Source: JAEUMY01 sp031394355
GTDB taxonomy: Bacteria; Pseudomonadota; Gammaproteobacteria; Burkholderiales; Usitatibacteraceae
Length of the DNA stretch: 64,000 nucleotides
Direction of reading: 5' to 3'
Assembly: GCA_031394355.1 (NCBI GenBank)
Contig: JANNSU010000056.1
Span: 62,001 to 126,000, forward strand
Both the position numbers and the translations under genes were made by a program. This document shows, piece after piece, positions 1 through 8,777 of the stretch. The number at the start of each line of letters is the position of its first letter. The stretch's first letter is position 1. The notes under the pieces were generated by a model. The model was not told where the DNA came from, did not search any database, and was given only the letters and a program-made list of their open reading frames with translations.

Positions 1-564
1 GTGGGCCGCATGGACACCTGGGCGCAGTTCTACGAGAAGCTCTTCAACTTCCGCGAAATCCGCTTCTTCGACATCAAGGGCAAGAAGACCGGCCTGACGT
101 CACGCGCTCTCACCAGCCCCTGCGGCAAGATCCGTATCCCCATCAACGAGCCATCGGACACCAAGTCGCAGATCCAGGAATACCTCGATGCGTACAACGG
201 CGAGGGCATCCAGCACATCGCGCTGTCCTCGGGCGACATCTTCGGGACGGTGGAGTTGCTGCGCGCGAAGAACGTGCGCTTCCTCGACACGCCGGACACC
301 TACTTTGATCGCATCGACGCACGTGTGCCAGGCCATGGCGAGGACGTGAACCGTCTGCGCAAGAACCGCATCCTCATCGACGGCGAAGGCATCGACAAGG
401 AACACAAGGAAGACAAGCTGTTGCAGATCTTCACCGAGACAGTCATCGGCCCGATCTTCTTCGAGATCATTCAGCGGAAGGGTAATGAGGGATTCGGCGA
501 AGGCAACTTCAAGGCACTGTTTGAATCGATCGAGGCGGATCAAATTGCGCGCGGTGTTGTCTAG
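1..564 (+). CDS. hppD: 4-hydroxyphenylpyruvate dioxygenase, C-terminal part
   Basis: This is the C-terminal 187 residues of the Fe(II) enzyme that turns 4-hydroxyphenylpyruvate into homogentisate in tyrosine breakdown. The visible part is the C-terminal vicinal-oxygen-chelate domain. [10 protein letters not shown] supplies a metal-ligand His, and FFEIIQRKG supplies the Glu ligand, followed by the family C-terminal signature [15 protein letters not shown]. The real start lies upstream of the window, so codon 1 here is not an initiator. hmgA, the next pathway step, follows after 131 bp. That gap is filled largely by a dispersed inverted repeat. Confidence 0.96.
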   Translation: MGRMDTWAQFYEKLFNFREIRFFDIKGKKTGLTSRALTSPCGKIRIPINEPSDTKSQIQEYLDAYNGEGIQHIALSSGDIFGTVELLRAKNVRFLDTPDTYFDRIDARVPGHGEDVNRLRKNRILIDGEGIDKEHKEDKLLQIFTETVIGPIFFEIIQRKGNEGFGEGNFKALFESIEADQIARGVV

Positions 565-583
565 TTCGCTGCATCAGGGCAAT

Positions 584-677
584 GCAAACACGGATGAACA
601 CAGATGAACACGGATAAGGTCAACTGCCTCGAGACGTTGGTTTTCATCTGCGTTCATCCGTGTTCATCTGTGTTTGC
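584..677. repeat. Dispersed inverted repeat, copy 1 (ACACRGATGA type)
   Basis: The left arm (about 584-615) is made of 10-bp units of the type ACACRGATGA. The right arm (about 642-677) is its near reverse complement, ending TGTTTGC. The arms would pair into a stem of about 30 bp around a 26-nt loop. It sits between hppD and hmgA and ends 18 bp before the hmgA start codon. Three more copies lie at 33957-34086, 51237-51361 and 56164-56282. This copy lacks the GCGAATATTCGC palindrome. Confidence 0.85.
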
Positions 678-695
678 GTTTTGGGGTGATTTCCA

Positions 696-2021
696 ATGAA
701 CGACCAAAGCATCGCGCTACAACTGAAGTACCTCTCTGGTTTCGGCAACCGCCACGAAACTGAAGCGGTGCCGGGCGCTCTGCCCGTCGGCCAGAACTCG
801 CCGCAGAAGGTGCCGTTCGGCCTGTATCCCGAGCAGTTCTCTGCCACGGCGTTCACGGCGCCTCGTGCGCAAAATGCTTTTTCCTGGCAGTACCGTCTGT
901 TGCCCTCGGCCATGCACAGTGCGTACCAGCGCATGGACGATGGCCTGCTGCGTACCGGTCCCTGCGATGAGGCCGCGCAATCCGGTGGCGTCTCGCCCAA
1001 CCGCATGCGCTGGTCGCCGATCGAGGTGCCCGCTGCACCGACCGACTTCATTGGCGGACTGACCACGCTGGTCACCAATGGCGATGCGGCCGCGCAGACG
1101 GGCATGGGCGTTCATGTGTATGCGTGCAACCGCAGCATGGTGGATCGGGTGTTTCACTCCGCCGATGGCGAGATGCTGTTTGTCCCGCAGCAGGGGCGCA
1201 TCACGCTGGTGAGCGAGTTCGGCAGCATTGCCGTCGCCCCCGGCGAGATCGGCGTCATGCCGCGCGGTGTCCGCTTCCGTGTCGAGGTCGGCGGGCCTTC
1301 CTTGTCCCCGACCCGCGGATACATTTGCGAGAACTATGGCGCGCGTTTCCAGCTGCCGGAACTGGGTCCCATTGGCGCTAACGGCCTCGCCAATCCCCGC
1401 GACTTTTTAGCGCCGGTTGCTGCGTTCGAAGACAAAGGCAGGACGGAGTCGGTAGCGAAGTTTGGTGGCCATCTCTGGGCCTGCGAAACTTCGCACTCGC
1501 CGCTCAACGTGGTGGCGTGGCACGGCAACCTGTATCCGTACAAGTACGATCTTGCCCGCTTCAACGTGATGAACACCGTGAGCTTCGACCATCCTGATCC
1601 GTCGATCTTCACCGTGCTGACCTCGCCCACTGACACGCCCGGTACCGCCAACTGCGACTTCGTCATCTTCCCGCCGCGCTGGATGGTGGCTGAACACACC
1701 TTCCGTCCGCCGTATTTTCATCGCAACGTGATGAGCGAGTTCATGGGCCTGATCCATGGTGTCTACGATGCGAAGGAGGGTGGCGGCTTCGTGCCCGGCG
1801 GCGCATCGCTGCACAACTGCATGACCGCACACGGGCCGGACAATTCGTCCTACCAGAAGGCGACAGCGGCCGACCTGAAGCCGCAATATCTCGCGGATAC
1901 ACTGGCGTTCATGTTTGAAAGCCGCTACGTGTTCGTGCCGACTGCGCAGGCACTGGCCACCGCGCAGAATGACTATGACGCCGTGTGGAACGGCTTCGAC
2001 AAAGCAAAGCTCCCGAAATGA
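696..2021 (+). CDS. hmgA: Homogentisate 1,2-dioxygenase
   Basis: This 441-residue enzyme opens the ring of homogentisate to maleylacetoacetate, using Fe(II). Family signatures are clear throughout: [21 protein letters not shown] at the N-terminus (residues about 10-30), [20 protein letters not shown] in the middle, and [12 protein letters not shown] with the His and Glu iron ligands. [12 protein letters not shown] near the C-terminus supplies the second His. Length is normal for the family. The ATG at 696 is preceded by a GGGGTGAT stretch. The stop codon overlaps the fahA start in an ATGA junction, so the two genes are translationally coupled in one catabolic operon. Confidence 0.97.
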   Translation: MNDQSIALQLKYLSGFGNRHETEAVPGALPVGQNSPQKVPFGLYPEQFSATAFTAPRAQNAFSWQYRLLPSAMHSAYQRMDDGLLRTGPCDEAAQSGGVSPNRMRWSPIEVPAAPTDFIGGLTTLVTNGDAAAQTGMGVHVYACNRSMVDRVFHSADGEMLFVPQQGRITLVSEFGSIAVAPGEIGVMPRGVRFRVEVGGPSLSPTRGYICENYGARFQLPELGPIGANGLANPRDFLAPVAAFEDKGRTESVAKFGGHLWACETSHSPLNVVAWHGNLYPYKYDLARFNVMNTVSFDHPDPSIFTVLTSPTDTPGTANCDFVIFPPRWMVAEHTFRPPYFHRNVMSEFMGLIHGVYDAKEGGGFVPGGASLHNCMTAHGPDNSSYQKATAADLKPQYLADTLAFMFESRYVFVPTAQALATAQNDYDAVWNGFDKAKLPK

Positions 2022-3013
2022 AACTTGCATCCCTGAAAGGCCCCACCCGTGACGGCACCTTGCTGCTCGTCAACGGTGATCTCACCCGTGCCGTCGAAGC
2101 CAGCGGCATCGCGCCCACCATGCAGTACGCCATCGAGCATTGGACGCAGGTCGAGCGCGCGCTGCTGGATGCGTATGAAAGTCTTGAGTGCGGCAATGAA
2201 CGCCACGCATTCGACTTTCAAGCCGCACTTGCCGCCGGCAAGGTGGCTGCGCCGCTGCCGCGCGCCTATCAGTGGCTGGATGGGTCCGCGTACCTGTCCC
2301 ACGTTGAACGCGTGCGTCGTGCCCGCAACGACACCGTGCCGGAAAGTTTCTACAGCGACCCGTTGATGTATCAAGGCGGTGCAGATGACATGTTGGGTGC
2401 GCGGGATCCCATTCGGGTGCTGTCAGAGGAGTGGGGCGTGGACCTGGAAGCCGAGGTGGGCTGCATCGTCGGTGATGTGAAGATGGGTGCGACCCCCGCC
2501 GAAGCATCGCAGGCCGTGCGGCTCATCACGTTGATCAACGATGTGTCCTATCGCAAGCTGATTCCGGCAGAACTGGCCAAGGGCTTCGGCTTCGTCAATG
2601 GCAAGGGCTACAACGCGCTCTCACCGGTGGTCGTGACGCCTGACGAGCTGGGCAGAGCATGGGACGGTGGCAAGGTGCACCTGCGCATGGTGTGCCATGT
2701 CCGCGACCAATGGTTCGGTAATCCCAACGCAGGCGATGACGCAGCATTCAGTCTGTTCGACTTGATTGCGCACGCCGCCAAGACCCGCGAACTGAAGGCC
2801 GGCACGCTGATCGGCACCGGCACCATTTCCAATCACGACAAGGCGACCGGCTACGCCTGCATCATGGAGAAGCGGCTGGTAGAGCAGGTGGAACTGGGTG
2901 CCGCCAAGGAAGATTTCCTGCGCTTCGGCGACAGCGTGAAAATCGAGATGTTTGATCATCACGGCGTCACGATTTTTGGTGCGATCGAGCAGCGCGTCGA
3001 GCGATATGAGTAG
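2018..3013 (+). CDS. fahA: Fumarylacetoacetate hydrolase family protein
   Basis: This 331-residue protein is the last step of the homogentisate pathway, giving fumarate and acetoacetate. It carries the FAH-fold metal motif [16 protein letters not shown] (residues about 140-155) and the substrate-loop motif GTGTISNHD near residue 270. At 331 residues it is the short bacterial form, not the roughly 420-residue eukaryotic type. The ATG at 2018 is chosen because it forms an ATGA overlap with the hmgA stop; an in-frame start at 1985 would run far into hmgA. Some short FAH-fold proteins act on other substrates, but the position after hmgA supports fumarylacetoacetate. Confidence 0.93.
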   Translation: MKLASLKGPTRDGTLLLVNGDLTRAVEASGIAPTMQYAIEHWTQVERALLDAYESLECGNERHAFDFQAALAAGKVAAPLPRAYQWLDGSAYLSHVERVRRARNDTVPESFYSDPLMYQGGADDMLGARDPIRVLSEEWGVDLEAEVGCIVGDVKMGATPAEASQAVRLITLINDVSYRKLIPAELAKGFGFVNGKGYNALSPVVVTPDELGRAWDGGKVHLRMVCHVRDQWFGNPNAGDDAAFSLFDLIAHAAKTRELKAGTLIGTGTISNHDKATGYACIMEKRLVEQVELGAAKEDFLRFGDSVKIEMFDHHGVTIFGAIEQRVERYE

Positions 3014-3281
3014 GCTTGCCCACTGCCCCTTTTGCCAGCACCAGTTTTCTTGGGCTGAATACAGAACCAAGAAGTGGTGGAAGGAACTGTTTACGCCAGA
3101 GTACGTTTGGTCGATTAAGCAGGATATTGAGCAGAACACGATGGTCAGGTGTCCAAATTGTGGCTGTGAACACTCGTCTGATGAGGTGCGCCTCTTTGGG
3201 TTTCTGAGTCCAAATGGTTACCGGATTGCAATCGGTCTAGCGGTAGTTTTGGCTGTCGTGTTCGCTTTTGTGGAGAAGTAG
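3006..3281 (+). CDS. Small zinc-ribbon membrane protein, unknown function
   Basis: This is a 91-residue protein I do not recognise. Two Cys pairs (CPFC near residue 7 and CPNC near residue 50) form a likely four-Cys zinc ribbon. A hydrophobic segment, IAIGLAVVLAVVFAFV, at the extreme C-terminus predicts one transmembrane helix, so it may be a tail-anchored zinc-binding protein. The ATG at 3006 overlaps the fahA stop by 8 bp, and its own stop lies 2 bp before phhA, so it is embedded in the operon. Codon usage looks more AT-rich than the neighbours, which suggests a later insertion. Expression is inferred from the tight spacing only. Confidence 0.7.
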   Translation: MSRLAHCPFCQHQFSWAEYRTKKWWKELFTPEYVWSIKQDIEQNTMVRCPNCGCEHSSDEVRLFGFLSPNGYRIAIGLAVVLAVVFAFVEK

Positions 3282-3283
3282 CA

Positions 3284-4141
3284 ATGGCCGGCGAAACCGA
3301 TCACACACTGCGTGGCAACTACGAGCACATGCGGCCGGACTACACGGTCGATCAGCCATGGCGCGAATATTCGCAAAGCGAGCATGAGCTGTGGCGGCGG
3401 CTATATCAGCGGCAGGCCTCGCTCGTGCCGAAATACGCTTGCCAGGAATTTATCGACTCATTGAACGCACTGGATTGCAGTGCGGGCATCCCGGATTTCG
3501 TCGAGGTCAATCCCAAGCTCAAAGCAGCGACGCAATGGGAAGTCGTTGCGGTGCCTGGCCTGCTCCCAGACAAGGTGTTCTTCGAGCATCTGGCGAACCG
3601 CCGCTTCCCGGTGACGGTGTGGCTGCGCAACCCCGAAGAGTTTGACTACATCGTCGAGCCGGACATCTTTCACGACTTCTTCGGTCATGTGCCACTACTG
3701 TTCAACCCCGTGTTCGCGGACTATCTGGAGGCGTATGGCAAGGGTGGCCTGAAGGCGGAGGGCTTGAATGCGCTGGACTATCTGGCACGGCTCTATTGGT
3801 ACACCGTGGAGTTCGGTCTCATCGAAACGCCGGAGGGTCTCCGCACCTATGGTGCAGGCATCATCTCCTCGGGTGGCGAGTTGCCCTATTGCATCGACAG
3901 CGCAGATCCCAATCGAATCGGGTTCGATCTGCTGCGCATCATGAACACGCGCTACAAGATCGACACCTATCAGGAAACCTACTTCGTCATCCGCAATTTG
4001 AAGGAGCTGTTCGACGCCACCGCGCCGGACTTCACGCCTTACTACGAGACGTTGCGCGGCGTTGAGCCGCATTCACCATCAGCCGTGCTGACGACGGATC
4101 GTGTGTTGCATCGGGGCGAGTCGCCCCGGCGTGCGGCCTGA
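3284..4141 (+). CDS. phhA: Phenylalanine 4-monooxygenase
   Basis: This 285-residue single-domain hydroxylase makes tyrosine from phenylalanine with tetrahydropterin and O2. The iron site is visible: EPDIFHDFFGHVPLL holds the two His ligands and YWYTVEFGLIE holds the Glu. Length matches bacterial monomeric enzymes, which lack the N-terminal regulatory ACT domain of animal enzymes. It feeds tyrosine into the hppD-hmgA-fahA genes upstream; the tyrosine aminotransferase is not in the window. A perfect GCGAATATTCGC (3363-3374) is read here as part of REYSQS, in a poorly conserved N-terminal region. Confidence 0.97.
   Translation: MAGETDHTLRGNYEHMRPDYTVDQPWREYSQSEHELWRRLYQRQASLVPKYACQEFIDSLNALDCSAGIPDFVEVNPKLKAATQWEVVAVPGLLPDKVFFEHLANRRFPVTVWLRNPEEFDYIVEPDIFHDFFGHVPLLFNPVFADYLEAYGKGGLKAEGLNALDYLARLYWYTVEFGLIETPEGLRTYGAGIISSGGELPYCIDSADPNRIGFDLLRIMNTRYKIDTYQETYFVIRNLKELFDATAPDFTPYYETLRGVEPHSPSAVLTTDRVLHRGESPRRAA
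3363..3374. repeat. GCGAATATTCGC palindrome (within phhA)
   Basis: Perfect 12-mer. In the phhA frame it encodes the EYS of REYSQS. Confidence 0.95.
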
Positions 4142-4150
4142 GACGCCTTT

Positions 4151-4162
4151 GCGAATATTCGC
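4151..4162. repeat. GCGAATATTCGC palindrome (after phhA)
   Basis: Perfect 12-mer in non-coding DNA, 9 bp after the phhA stop codon. Confidence 0.95.
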
Positions 4163-4186
4163 AATACCTGGCGGGCGGTTGTAGAT

Positions 4187-4270
4187 CGTAGGCCGGATGG
4201 AATGAAATGGAATCCGGGAATCCTGCATGGGGCAACGATCCCGGATTCCGCTGCGCTTCATCCGGGCTAC
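4187..4270. repeat. REP-like inverted repeat between phhA and serB
   Basis: The two halves pair: TAGGCCGGATGG through AATCCGGGA on the left, and TCCCGGATTCCG through CATCCGGGCTA on the right, around a loop near 4220-4238. It lies between the convergent genes phhA and serB. It resembles the widespread proteobacterial extragenic palindromes with a CCGGATTCCGCTGCGCTTCA core. The folded transcript may also end or stabilise the two mRNAs, since no U-tract terminator is present here. Confidence 0.75.
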
Positions 4271-4294
4271 CGCAATTCGATGCGCTAGCCGCTG

Positions 4295-5146
4295 CTATCG
4301 CTCAAACAGATTCACCACGCCTTCGAGTCCCACGTGTGTGAGCGCATAGGTCGCCTCGGCGCGCACGATGGGCTTCGCGTGGAATGCGATACCGGCACCC
4401 GCAACCCGCATCATCGGCAGGTCATTGGCACCATCGCCGATGGCAATGACTTCTTCCTTCCGGATGCCCAATTCCTGCATCACGCTGGAGAGATGGCGCG
4501 CCTTGGCCTCGCCGTCGACGAGATCGCCCAGCACTTGACCGGTGAACTTGCCGTCGATGATTTCCACTGTGTTGGAAAAGGAATAGTCCAGCTGCAGTAG
4601 CTGCTTGAGGAAGTCGGTGAAGAAGGTGAATCCGCCGGACACCAGCATGAGTTTGATGTTCACGGCCTTGGCTTGCGCAACCAGTTCCATGGCGCCCGGA
4701 TTGAGTTTCAATCGTTCCTTCCGGACGCGTTCCATGACGGAGGCGTCGAGCCCCACCAACAGCGCGACCCGTTGACGGAAGCTCTCCTTCCAGTCTGAAA
4801 TCTCTCCGCGCATCGCAGCCTCGGTGATAGCAGAGACTTCCGCCTTCTTCCCGGCAAAGTCGGCGATCTCATCCAGACACTCGATGTTGATGAGCGTGGA
4901 ATCCATGTCCATCGCGATGAGCTTCAGGTCTGCCCAGCAGGTGCGCACCGGCACGAATGCAAAGTCCAGTTTCGCAGCTTCGCAATGTGCGGCGACCTCA
5001 TCGCGCTTGCGAATATTCGCATTGGGCAGGCGAAACGCCATGTCGCTGATGCGCTCGATGCCACCGGCCTCGGTGATGGCATAGAGGCGTTTGAGGTCGG
5101 GTGTTGAAACGTCCGTCCCTTGAATGATGAGGTTGTGAATCGTCAA
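4295..5146 (-). CDS. serB: Phosphoserine phosphatase
   Basis: This 283-residue HAD-family enzyme catalyses the last step of serine synthesis. HAD motif I is AMDMDSTLINIE (nucleophile and general acid Asp pair), motif II is LVSGG, and motif IV is GDGANDLPMM near residue 250. The N-terminal third precedes motif I as in other proteobacterial SerB proteins, though it is shorter than in E. coli. A perfect GCGAATATTCGC (5009-5020) is read in reverse as ANIR within NANIRKR. The gene lies downstream of mfd on the same strand, separated by a C/G-rich inverted repeat. Confidence 0.96.
   Translation of the reverse strand: MTIHNLIIQGTDVSTPDLKRLYAITEAGGIERISDMAFRLPNANIRKRDEVAAHCEAAKLDFAFVPVRTCWADLKLIAMDMDSTLINIECLDEIADFAGKKAEVSAITEAAMRGEISDWKESFRQRVALLVGLDASVMERVRKERLKLNPGAMELVAQAKAVNIKLMLVSGGFTFFTDFLKQLLQLDYSFSNTVEIIDGKFTGQVLGDLVDGEAKARHLSSVMQELGIRKEEVIAIGDGANDLPMMRVAGAGIAFHAKPIVRAEATYALTHVGLEGVVNLFER
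5009..5020. repeat. GCGAATATTCGC palindrome (within serB)
   Basis: Perfect 12-mer. The serB frame reads it as ANIR. Confidence 0.95.
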
Positions 5147-5169
5147 GTTGAACTCTCGCTGTACGTACT

Positions 5170-5262
5170 TCCCCCTTTGGAAAAGGGGGATCGAGGGGGA
5201 TTTGCCTTCGCTCGTTGCGCAGCAGAAATCCCCCCCAGCCCCCCTTTTTCAAAGGGGGGAGC
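5170..5262. repeat. C/G-rich dispersed inverted repeat between mfd and serB
   Basis: The left arm (about 5170-5203) and right arm (about 5226-5262) are near reverse complements. Each is made of C or G runs around CCCCCTTTGGAAAAGGGGG and AAATCCCCCC blocks. Each arm can also fold on itself through its own CCCCCTTT...AAAGGGGG segment. I recognise this as a widespread type of bacterial intergenic repeat. It occupies most of the 148-bp gap between mfd and serB and could affect cotranscription. Confidence 0.8.
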
Positions 5263-5294
5263 GCGAAAGTCCGCTTTGGTGTGCGCCCGATTGT

Positions 5295-8200
5295 TCACGT
5301 CGACAGCTCCTTAAGTATGCGTTTCACTTCCACCACGCGAAACTTTGCATCGGGCCAATCGCCTTCGATGCGTAGCTTGTCCTGACCCGCGAGCCGATAG
5401 CGCTTGTGCTTGTGCACGAGCTGGATGACTTTCTGCGGCTCAAGCGGCGTGTCAGGCCCAAACTGAATCACGATGGCGGATGGCCCGGCGTCGATCTTGG
5501 CGATGGCCAGCGGCTTTCCAGCAATGCGCAGTTGGTGGCTGGCGATGAGTGTCTCCGTCTGTTCCGGCGGCAGGCCGAAGCGGTCGATGAGCTCCTCCTG
5601 CAGGCGCTCGATGGATTCGAACGTTTCGCAATTGGCGAGGCGCTTGTACAGCACGAGGCGTTCGTGAACGTCGCCACAGTAATCCTCAGGCAAAAGCGCC
5701 GGCGTGTGCAGATTGATCTCGGTTGCGACGTTGAGTGGCCGCGAGAGATCCGGCTCTCTGCCTGCCTTGAGCGACCGCACAGCGTGGTCCAGCATCTCGG
5801 TATAGAGCGTGAAGCCGATCTCTTGTATGTCGCCGCTTTGCGAATCGCCCAGCACCTCGCCTGCACCGCGAATCTCCAGGTCGTGCATGGCGAGGTGAAA
5901 GCCTGCGCCCAGGTCTTCCATCATCTGGATGGCCTCCAGCCGCTTCTTCGCATTGGTGGTGAGCGCCTCTTCGGGCGGCGTCAGCAGATAGGCATAGGCC
6001 TGATGATGCGAGCGACCGACGCGGCCGCGCAGCTGGTGCAACTGGGCCAGGCCGAACTTGTCTGCGCGATGAATCAGGATCGTATTGGCGCTGGGTACAT
6101 CGATGCCGGTCTCGATGATGGTCGAGCAGAGCAGGACGTTGGAACGCTGGTGATAGAAATCGCGCATCACCTGCTCCAGCTCGCGTTCGCGCAGCTGACC
6201 ATGCGCGACCGCGATGCGTGCCTCGGGCAGCAGCGCGACCAGCTTTTCGTACTGGTTCTGGATGGTCTCGACTTCGTTGTAGAGGTAGTAGGCCTGTCCG
6301 CCACGCTTCAGCTCGCGCAACACGGCTTCTCGCACCACGCCATCGGACAGGCGGCTGACGAATGTCTTGATCGCGAGCCGCTTCTGCGGCGCCGTGGCGA
6401 TGATGGAGAATTCGCGCAAGCCTTCGAGCGACATGGCGAGTGTGCGGGGAATGGGTGTGGCAGTCAGTGTCAGCACGTCCACTTCCGTGCGCAGCGCCTT
6501 CAATTCTTCTTTCTGCCGCACACCGAAGCGGTGCTCTTCGTCCAAAATTACCAAGCCCAGGTTCTTGAACTTCACATCCTTCTGGATCAGCTTGTGGGTG
6601 CCGATGACGATATCGATGGTGCCGTCCGCCAATCCCTTGATAGAGGTGGCAACTTCCTTGGCTGAGCGGAAACGCGAGAGCTCGGCAATCTTCACCGGCC
6701 ACTCCGCGAAGCGGTCGGAGAAGTTATTGAAGTGCTGTTCGGCCAGCAGTGTGGTCGGCACCAGAATGGCGACCTGTTTTCCGGCCATGACGGCGACGAA
6801 CGCAGCGCGCAGCGCGACCTCGGTCTTGCCAAAGCCTACGTCGCCGCAGATGAGGCGATCCATGGGCTTGCCGGAGGTCATGTCCGAGATGACGGCGCGG
6901 ATCGCCTCAGCCTGATCTGGTGTTTCTTCAAACGCAAAGGTGCCGGCAAAGGCATCGTAGTCGTTGCCCTTCATCGGGAAAGCGAAGCCCTGGCGCGCCG
7001 CCCGTCGTGCATAAAGATTCAGGAGCTCTGCCGCGGTGTCCCGGACCTGCTGTGCAGCCTTGCGCTTTGCCTTTTCCCACTGGCCGCTGCCCAGCCTGTG
7101 CAGTGGCGCCGTCTCGGGATTGGCACCGGTGTAGCGGCCGATGATATGCAGCAGCGTGACCGGCACATACAACTTGTCGCCACCGCCGTACTCGAGGTGC
7201 AGGAACTCCATGTTGCCTTCACCAAGGTCCATGCTGACAAGACCCAGATAGCGGCCGATGCCGTGTTGCGCGTGCACCACCGGGTCGCCCATCTTGACCT
7301 CGGCGAGATCACGCAGCATGCCTTCAGTCGCGGACTTGTGACGGCCATCGCGGCGACGCGACTGGCGCACCTGCGTTGCATACAGCTCGGCCTCGGTAAT
7401 GAAGGCGTGGCGTCCATCGCCGCTTAGGGCGCTGGCGTCGGTGATGGCGTTACCATCAGCGATGAATCCGCTGGCAATCGGTGCAGCGGCGAGCAGCACG
7501 CGTTCCGTGCTTTGCGAATATTCGCTGAAGCTGTCGACGGCTGGAATGCTGAGACCGTGCTCGGCAAAAAACTGGGACATGGTCTCGCGGCGTCCCACGC
7601 TTTCCGCCGCGATCAGTGCCCGTCCTTGGAAGCCGCTGAGGAATGCTTTCAGCCGTGATACCGGGTCCTCTGCGCGCCGGTCGATCTCCAGCGGTGGCAG
7701 GGGCACCACCGCATTCACGGGTGTGCCGGGCGCATCGACTGTCATGCGTTCGAAGGGCTTCAGTGCCGCAAAGAACACCTCAACCGGCAGAAAGATATCG
7801 GTCGGTGGCAGCAACGGACGCTCGCGGTCGCCGCGCAGAAGTTCATAGCGGCTTAGGGTATCTTTCCAGAACGCCTGGGCGGCGCCATGCACGTCGCCAT
7901 GCAGGCAGATGCGAGCGCCGCTCGGCGCGTAGTCAACCAGCGTTGCCGTGTTCTCGAAGAAGAGCGGCAGGTAATACTCGATGCCCGGGGGTGCTACGTT
8001 GTGGGTCACGTCCTTGTAGAGGCGGCACTTGGAAGGGTCGCCCTCAAAGCGGTCGCGGAAGCTCTCGCGGAAGCGTGCGCGGCCCGCATCGTCCATTGGA
8101 AATTCCCGGGCCGGCAGCATGCGGATTTCAGGTACGGGATAGATGCTGCGTTGCGTGTCGACATCGAAGGTCTTGATGCTCTCTATCTCGTCATCGAGCA

Positions 8201-8777
8201 GATCGATGCGATAGGGCACGGCGCTGCCCATCGGAAAGAGATCGATGATGCCGCCCCGTTGCGAATATTCGCCAGGGGCCACCACTTGCGACGTGTGGGT
8301 ATAGCCCGCCAGCGTCAGCTGCTCGCGCAATTTCGTGATGTTGAGGCGTGAGGATTTGTCACGGGTGCTGGCCTTGATGAAGAACGCGCGACCAGCCAGG
8401 AACTCGCGCGGCGCGAATCGCAGCATCGCTGTACTGATCGGGATGATGCCCACGTCCGCGAGTCCCTCTGCAAACTGGTACAGCGTCGCGAGCCGTTCGC
8501 TGACCAAGTCGGGATGCGGCGAGAAATGGTCATAGGGCAGCGTCTCCCAGTCCGGCAGACGGTGCACGGCAAGGTCGGGACGGAACCAGCTGATTTCCGC
8601 TGCGAGGCGCTCGGCATCTGCCGCCGACGCCGTCAGGATGAATGCAGGCGCGCCCTTCTTGAGGCCGCGTGCCAGCGAAAGCGCATCGGAAGATCCAACA
8701 TATCCGGGCGGTGGAATGTTCAGCGAGGGCAAGGCGAGGTCGTTCACGAGGTGCGGGGTGGCTGCGAGTAGTCGCAA
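5295..8777 (-). CDS. mfd: Transcription-repair coupling factor
   Basis: This 1160-residue translocase removes stalled RNA polymerase and recruits UvrA to transcribed-strand lesions. In order it has the UvrB-like N-terminal region (including VGSSDALSLARGLKK), the RNA-polymerase-interaction domain with VVHAQHGIGRYLGL near residue 505, and the helicase core. The core shows Walker A GDVGFGKTEVALRAAF, box II DEEHRFG, and motif VI GRVGRSHHQAYAYLL. The C-terminal UvrA-contact region is complete. The listed start overlaps the upstream kinase gene by 34 bp. A GTG at 8747, which would form a GTGA junction with the kinase stop, is an alternative that gives a protein 10 residues shorter. Two perfect GCGAATATTCGC copies lie inside, read as SEYSQS and GEYSQR. 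Confidence 0.96.
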   Translation of the reverse strand: MRLLAATPHLVNDLALPSLNIPPPGYVGSSDALSLARGLKKGAPAFILTASAADAERLAAEISWFRPDLAVHRLPDWETLPYDHFSPHPDLVSERLATLYQFAEGLADVGIIPISTAMLRFAPREFLAGRAFFIKASTRDKSSRLNITKLREQLTLAGYTHTSQVVAPGEYSQRGGIIDLFPMGSAVPYRIDLLDDEIESIKTFDVDTQRSIYPVPEIRMLPAREFPMDDAGRARFRESFRDRFEGDPSKCRLYKDVTHNVAPPGIEYYLPLFFENTATLVDYAPSGARICLHGDVHGAAQAFWKDTLSRYELLRGDRERPLLPPTDIFLPVEVFFAALKPFERMTVDAPGTPVNAVVPLPPLEIDRRAEDPVSRLKAFLSGFQGRALIAAESVGRRETMSQFFAEHGLSIPAVDSFSEYSQSTERVLLAAAPIASGFIADGNAITDASALSGDGRHAFITEAELYATQVRQSRRRDGRHKSATEGMLRDLAEVKMGDPVVHAQHGIGRYLGLVSMDLGEGNMEFLHLEYGGGDKLYVPVTLLHIIGRYTGANPETAPLHRLGSGQWEKAKRKAAQQVRDTAAELLNLYARRAARQGFAFPMKGNDYDAFAGTFAFEETPDQAEAIRAVISDMTSGKPMDRLICGDVGFGKTEVALRAAFVAVMAGKQVAILVPTTLLAEQHFNNFSDRFAEWPVKIAELSRFRSAKEVATSIKGLADGTIDIVIGTHKLIQKDVKFKNLGLVILDEEHRFGVRQKEELKALRTEVDVLTLTATPIPRTLAMSLEGLREFSIIATAPQKRLAIKTFVSRLSDGVVREAVLRELKRGGQAYYLYNEVETIQNQYEKLVALLPEARIAVAHGQLRERELEQVMRDFYHQRSNVLLCSTIIETGIDVPSANTILIHRADKFGLAQLHQLRGRVGRSHHQAYAYLLTPPEEALTTNAKKRLEAIQMMEDLGAGFHLAMHDLEIRGAGEVLGDSQSGDIQEIGFTLYTEMLDHAVRSLKAGREPDLSRPLNVATEINLHTPALLPEDYCGDVHERLVLYKRLANCETFESIERLQEELIDRFGLPPEQTETLIASHQLRIAGKPLAIAKIDAGPSAIVIQFGPDTPLEPQKVIQLVHKHKRYRLAGQDKLRIEGDWPDAKFRVVEVKRILKELST
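7514..7525. repeat. GCGAATATTCGC palindrome (within mfd)
   Basis: Perfect 12-mer, read as EYS of SEYSQS in Mfd. Confidence 0.95.
8261..8272. repeat. GCGAATATTCGC palindrome (within mfd)
   Basis: Perfect 12-mer, read as EYS of GEYSQRGG in Mfd. A weaker relative, GCGAGTAGTCGC (two mismatches), lies at 8764-8775 across the kinase/mfd junction. Confidence 0.95.

Noticed and set aside
584..677. CRISPR-like array of short repeats
   Set aside because: Units are 10 bp without spacers and occur as inverted arms, and no cas gene is present.
3363..3374. GCGAATATTCGC as a DNA uptake sequence
   Set aside because: Known uptake sequences are not palindromic, and this motif is perfectly symmetric. Copies also do not concentrate in terminators.
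5406..6665. 419-codon open frame antisense to mfd
   Set aside because: It lies wholly opposite conserved Mfd helicase sequence. Long antisense frames are common in GC-rich genes with biased third positions, and the translation has no recognisable domain.
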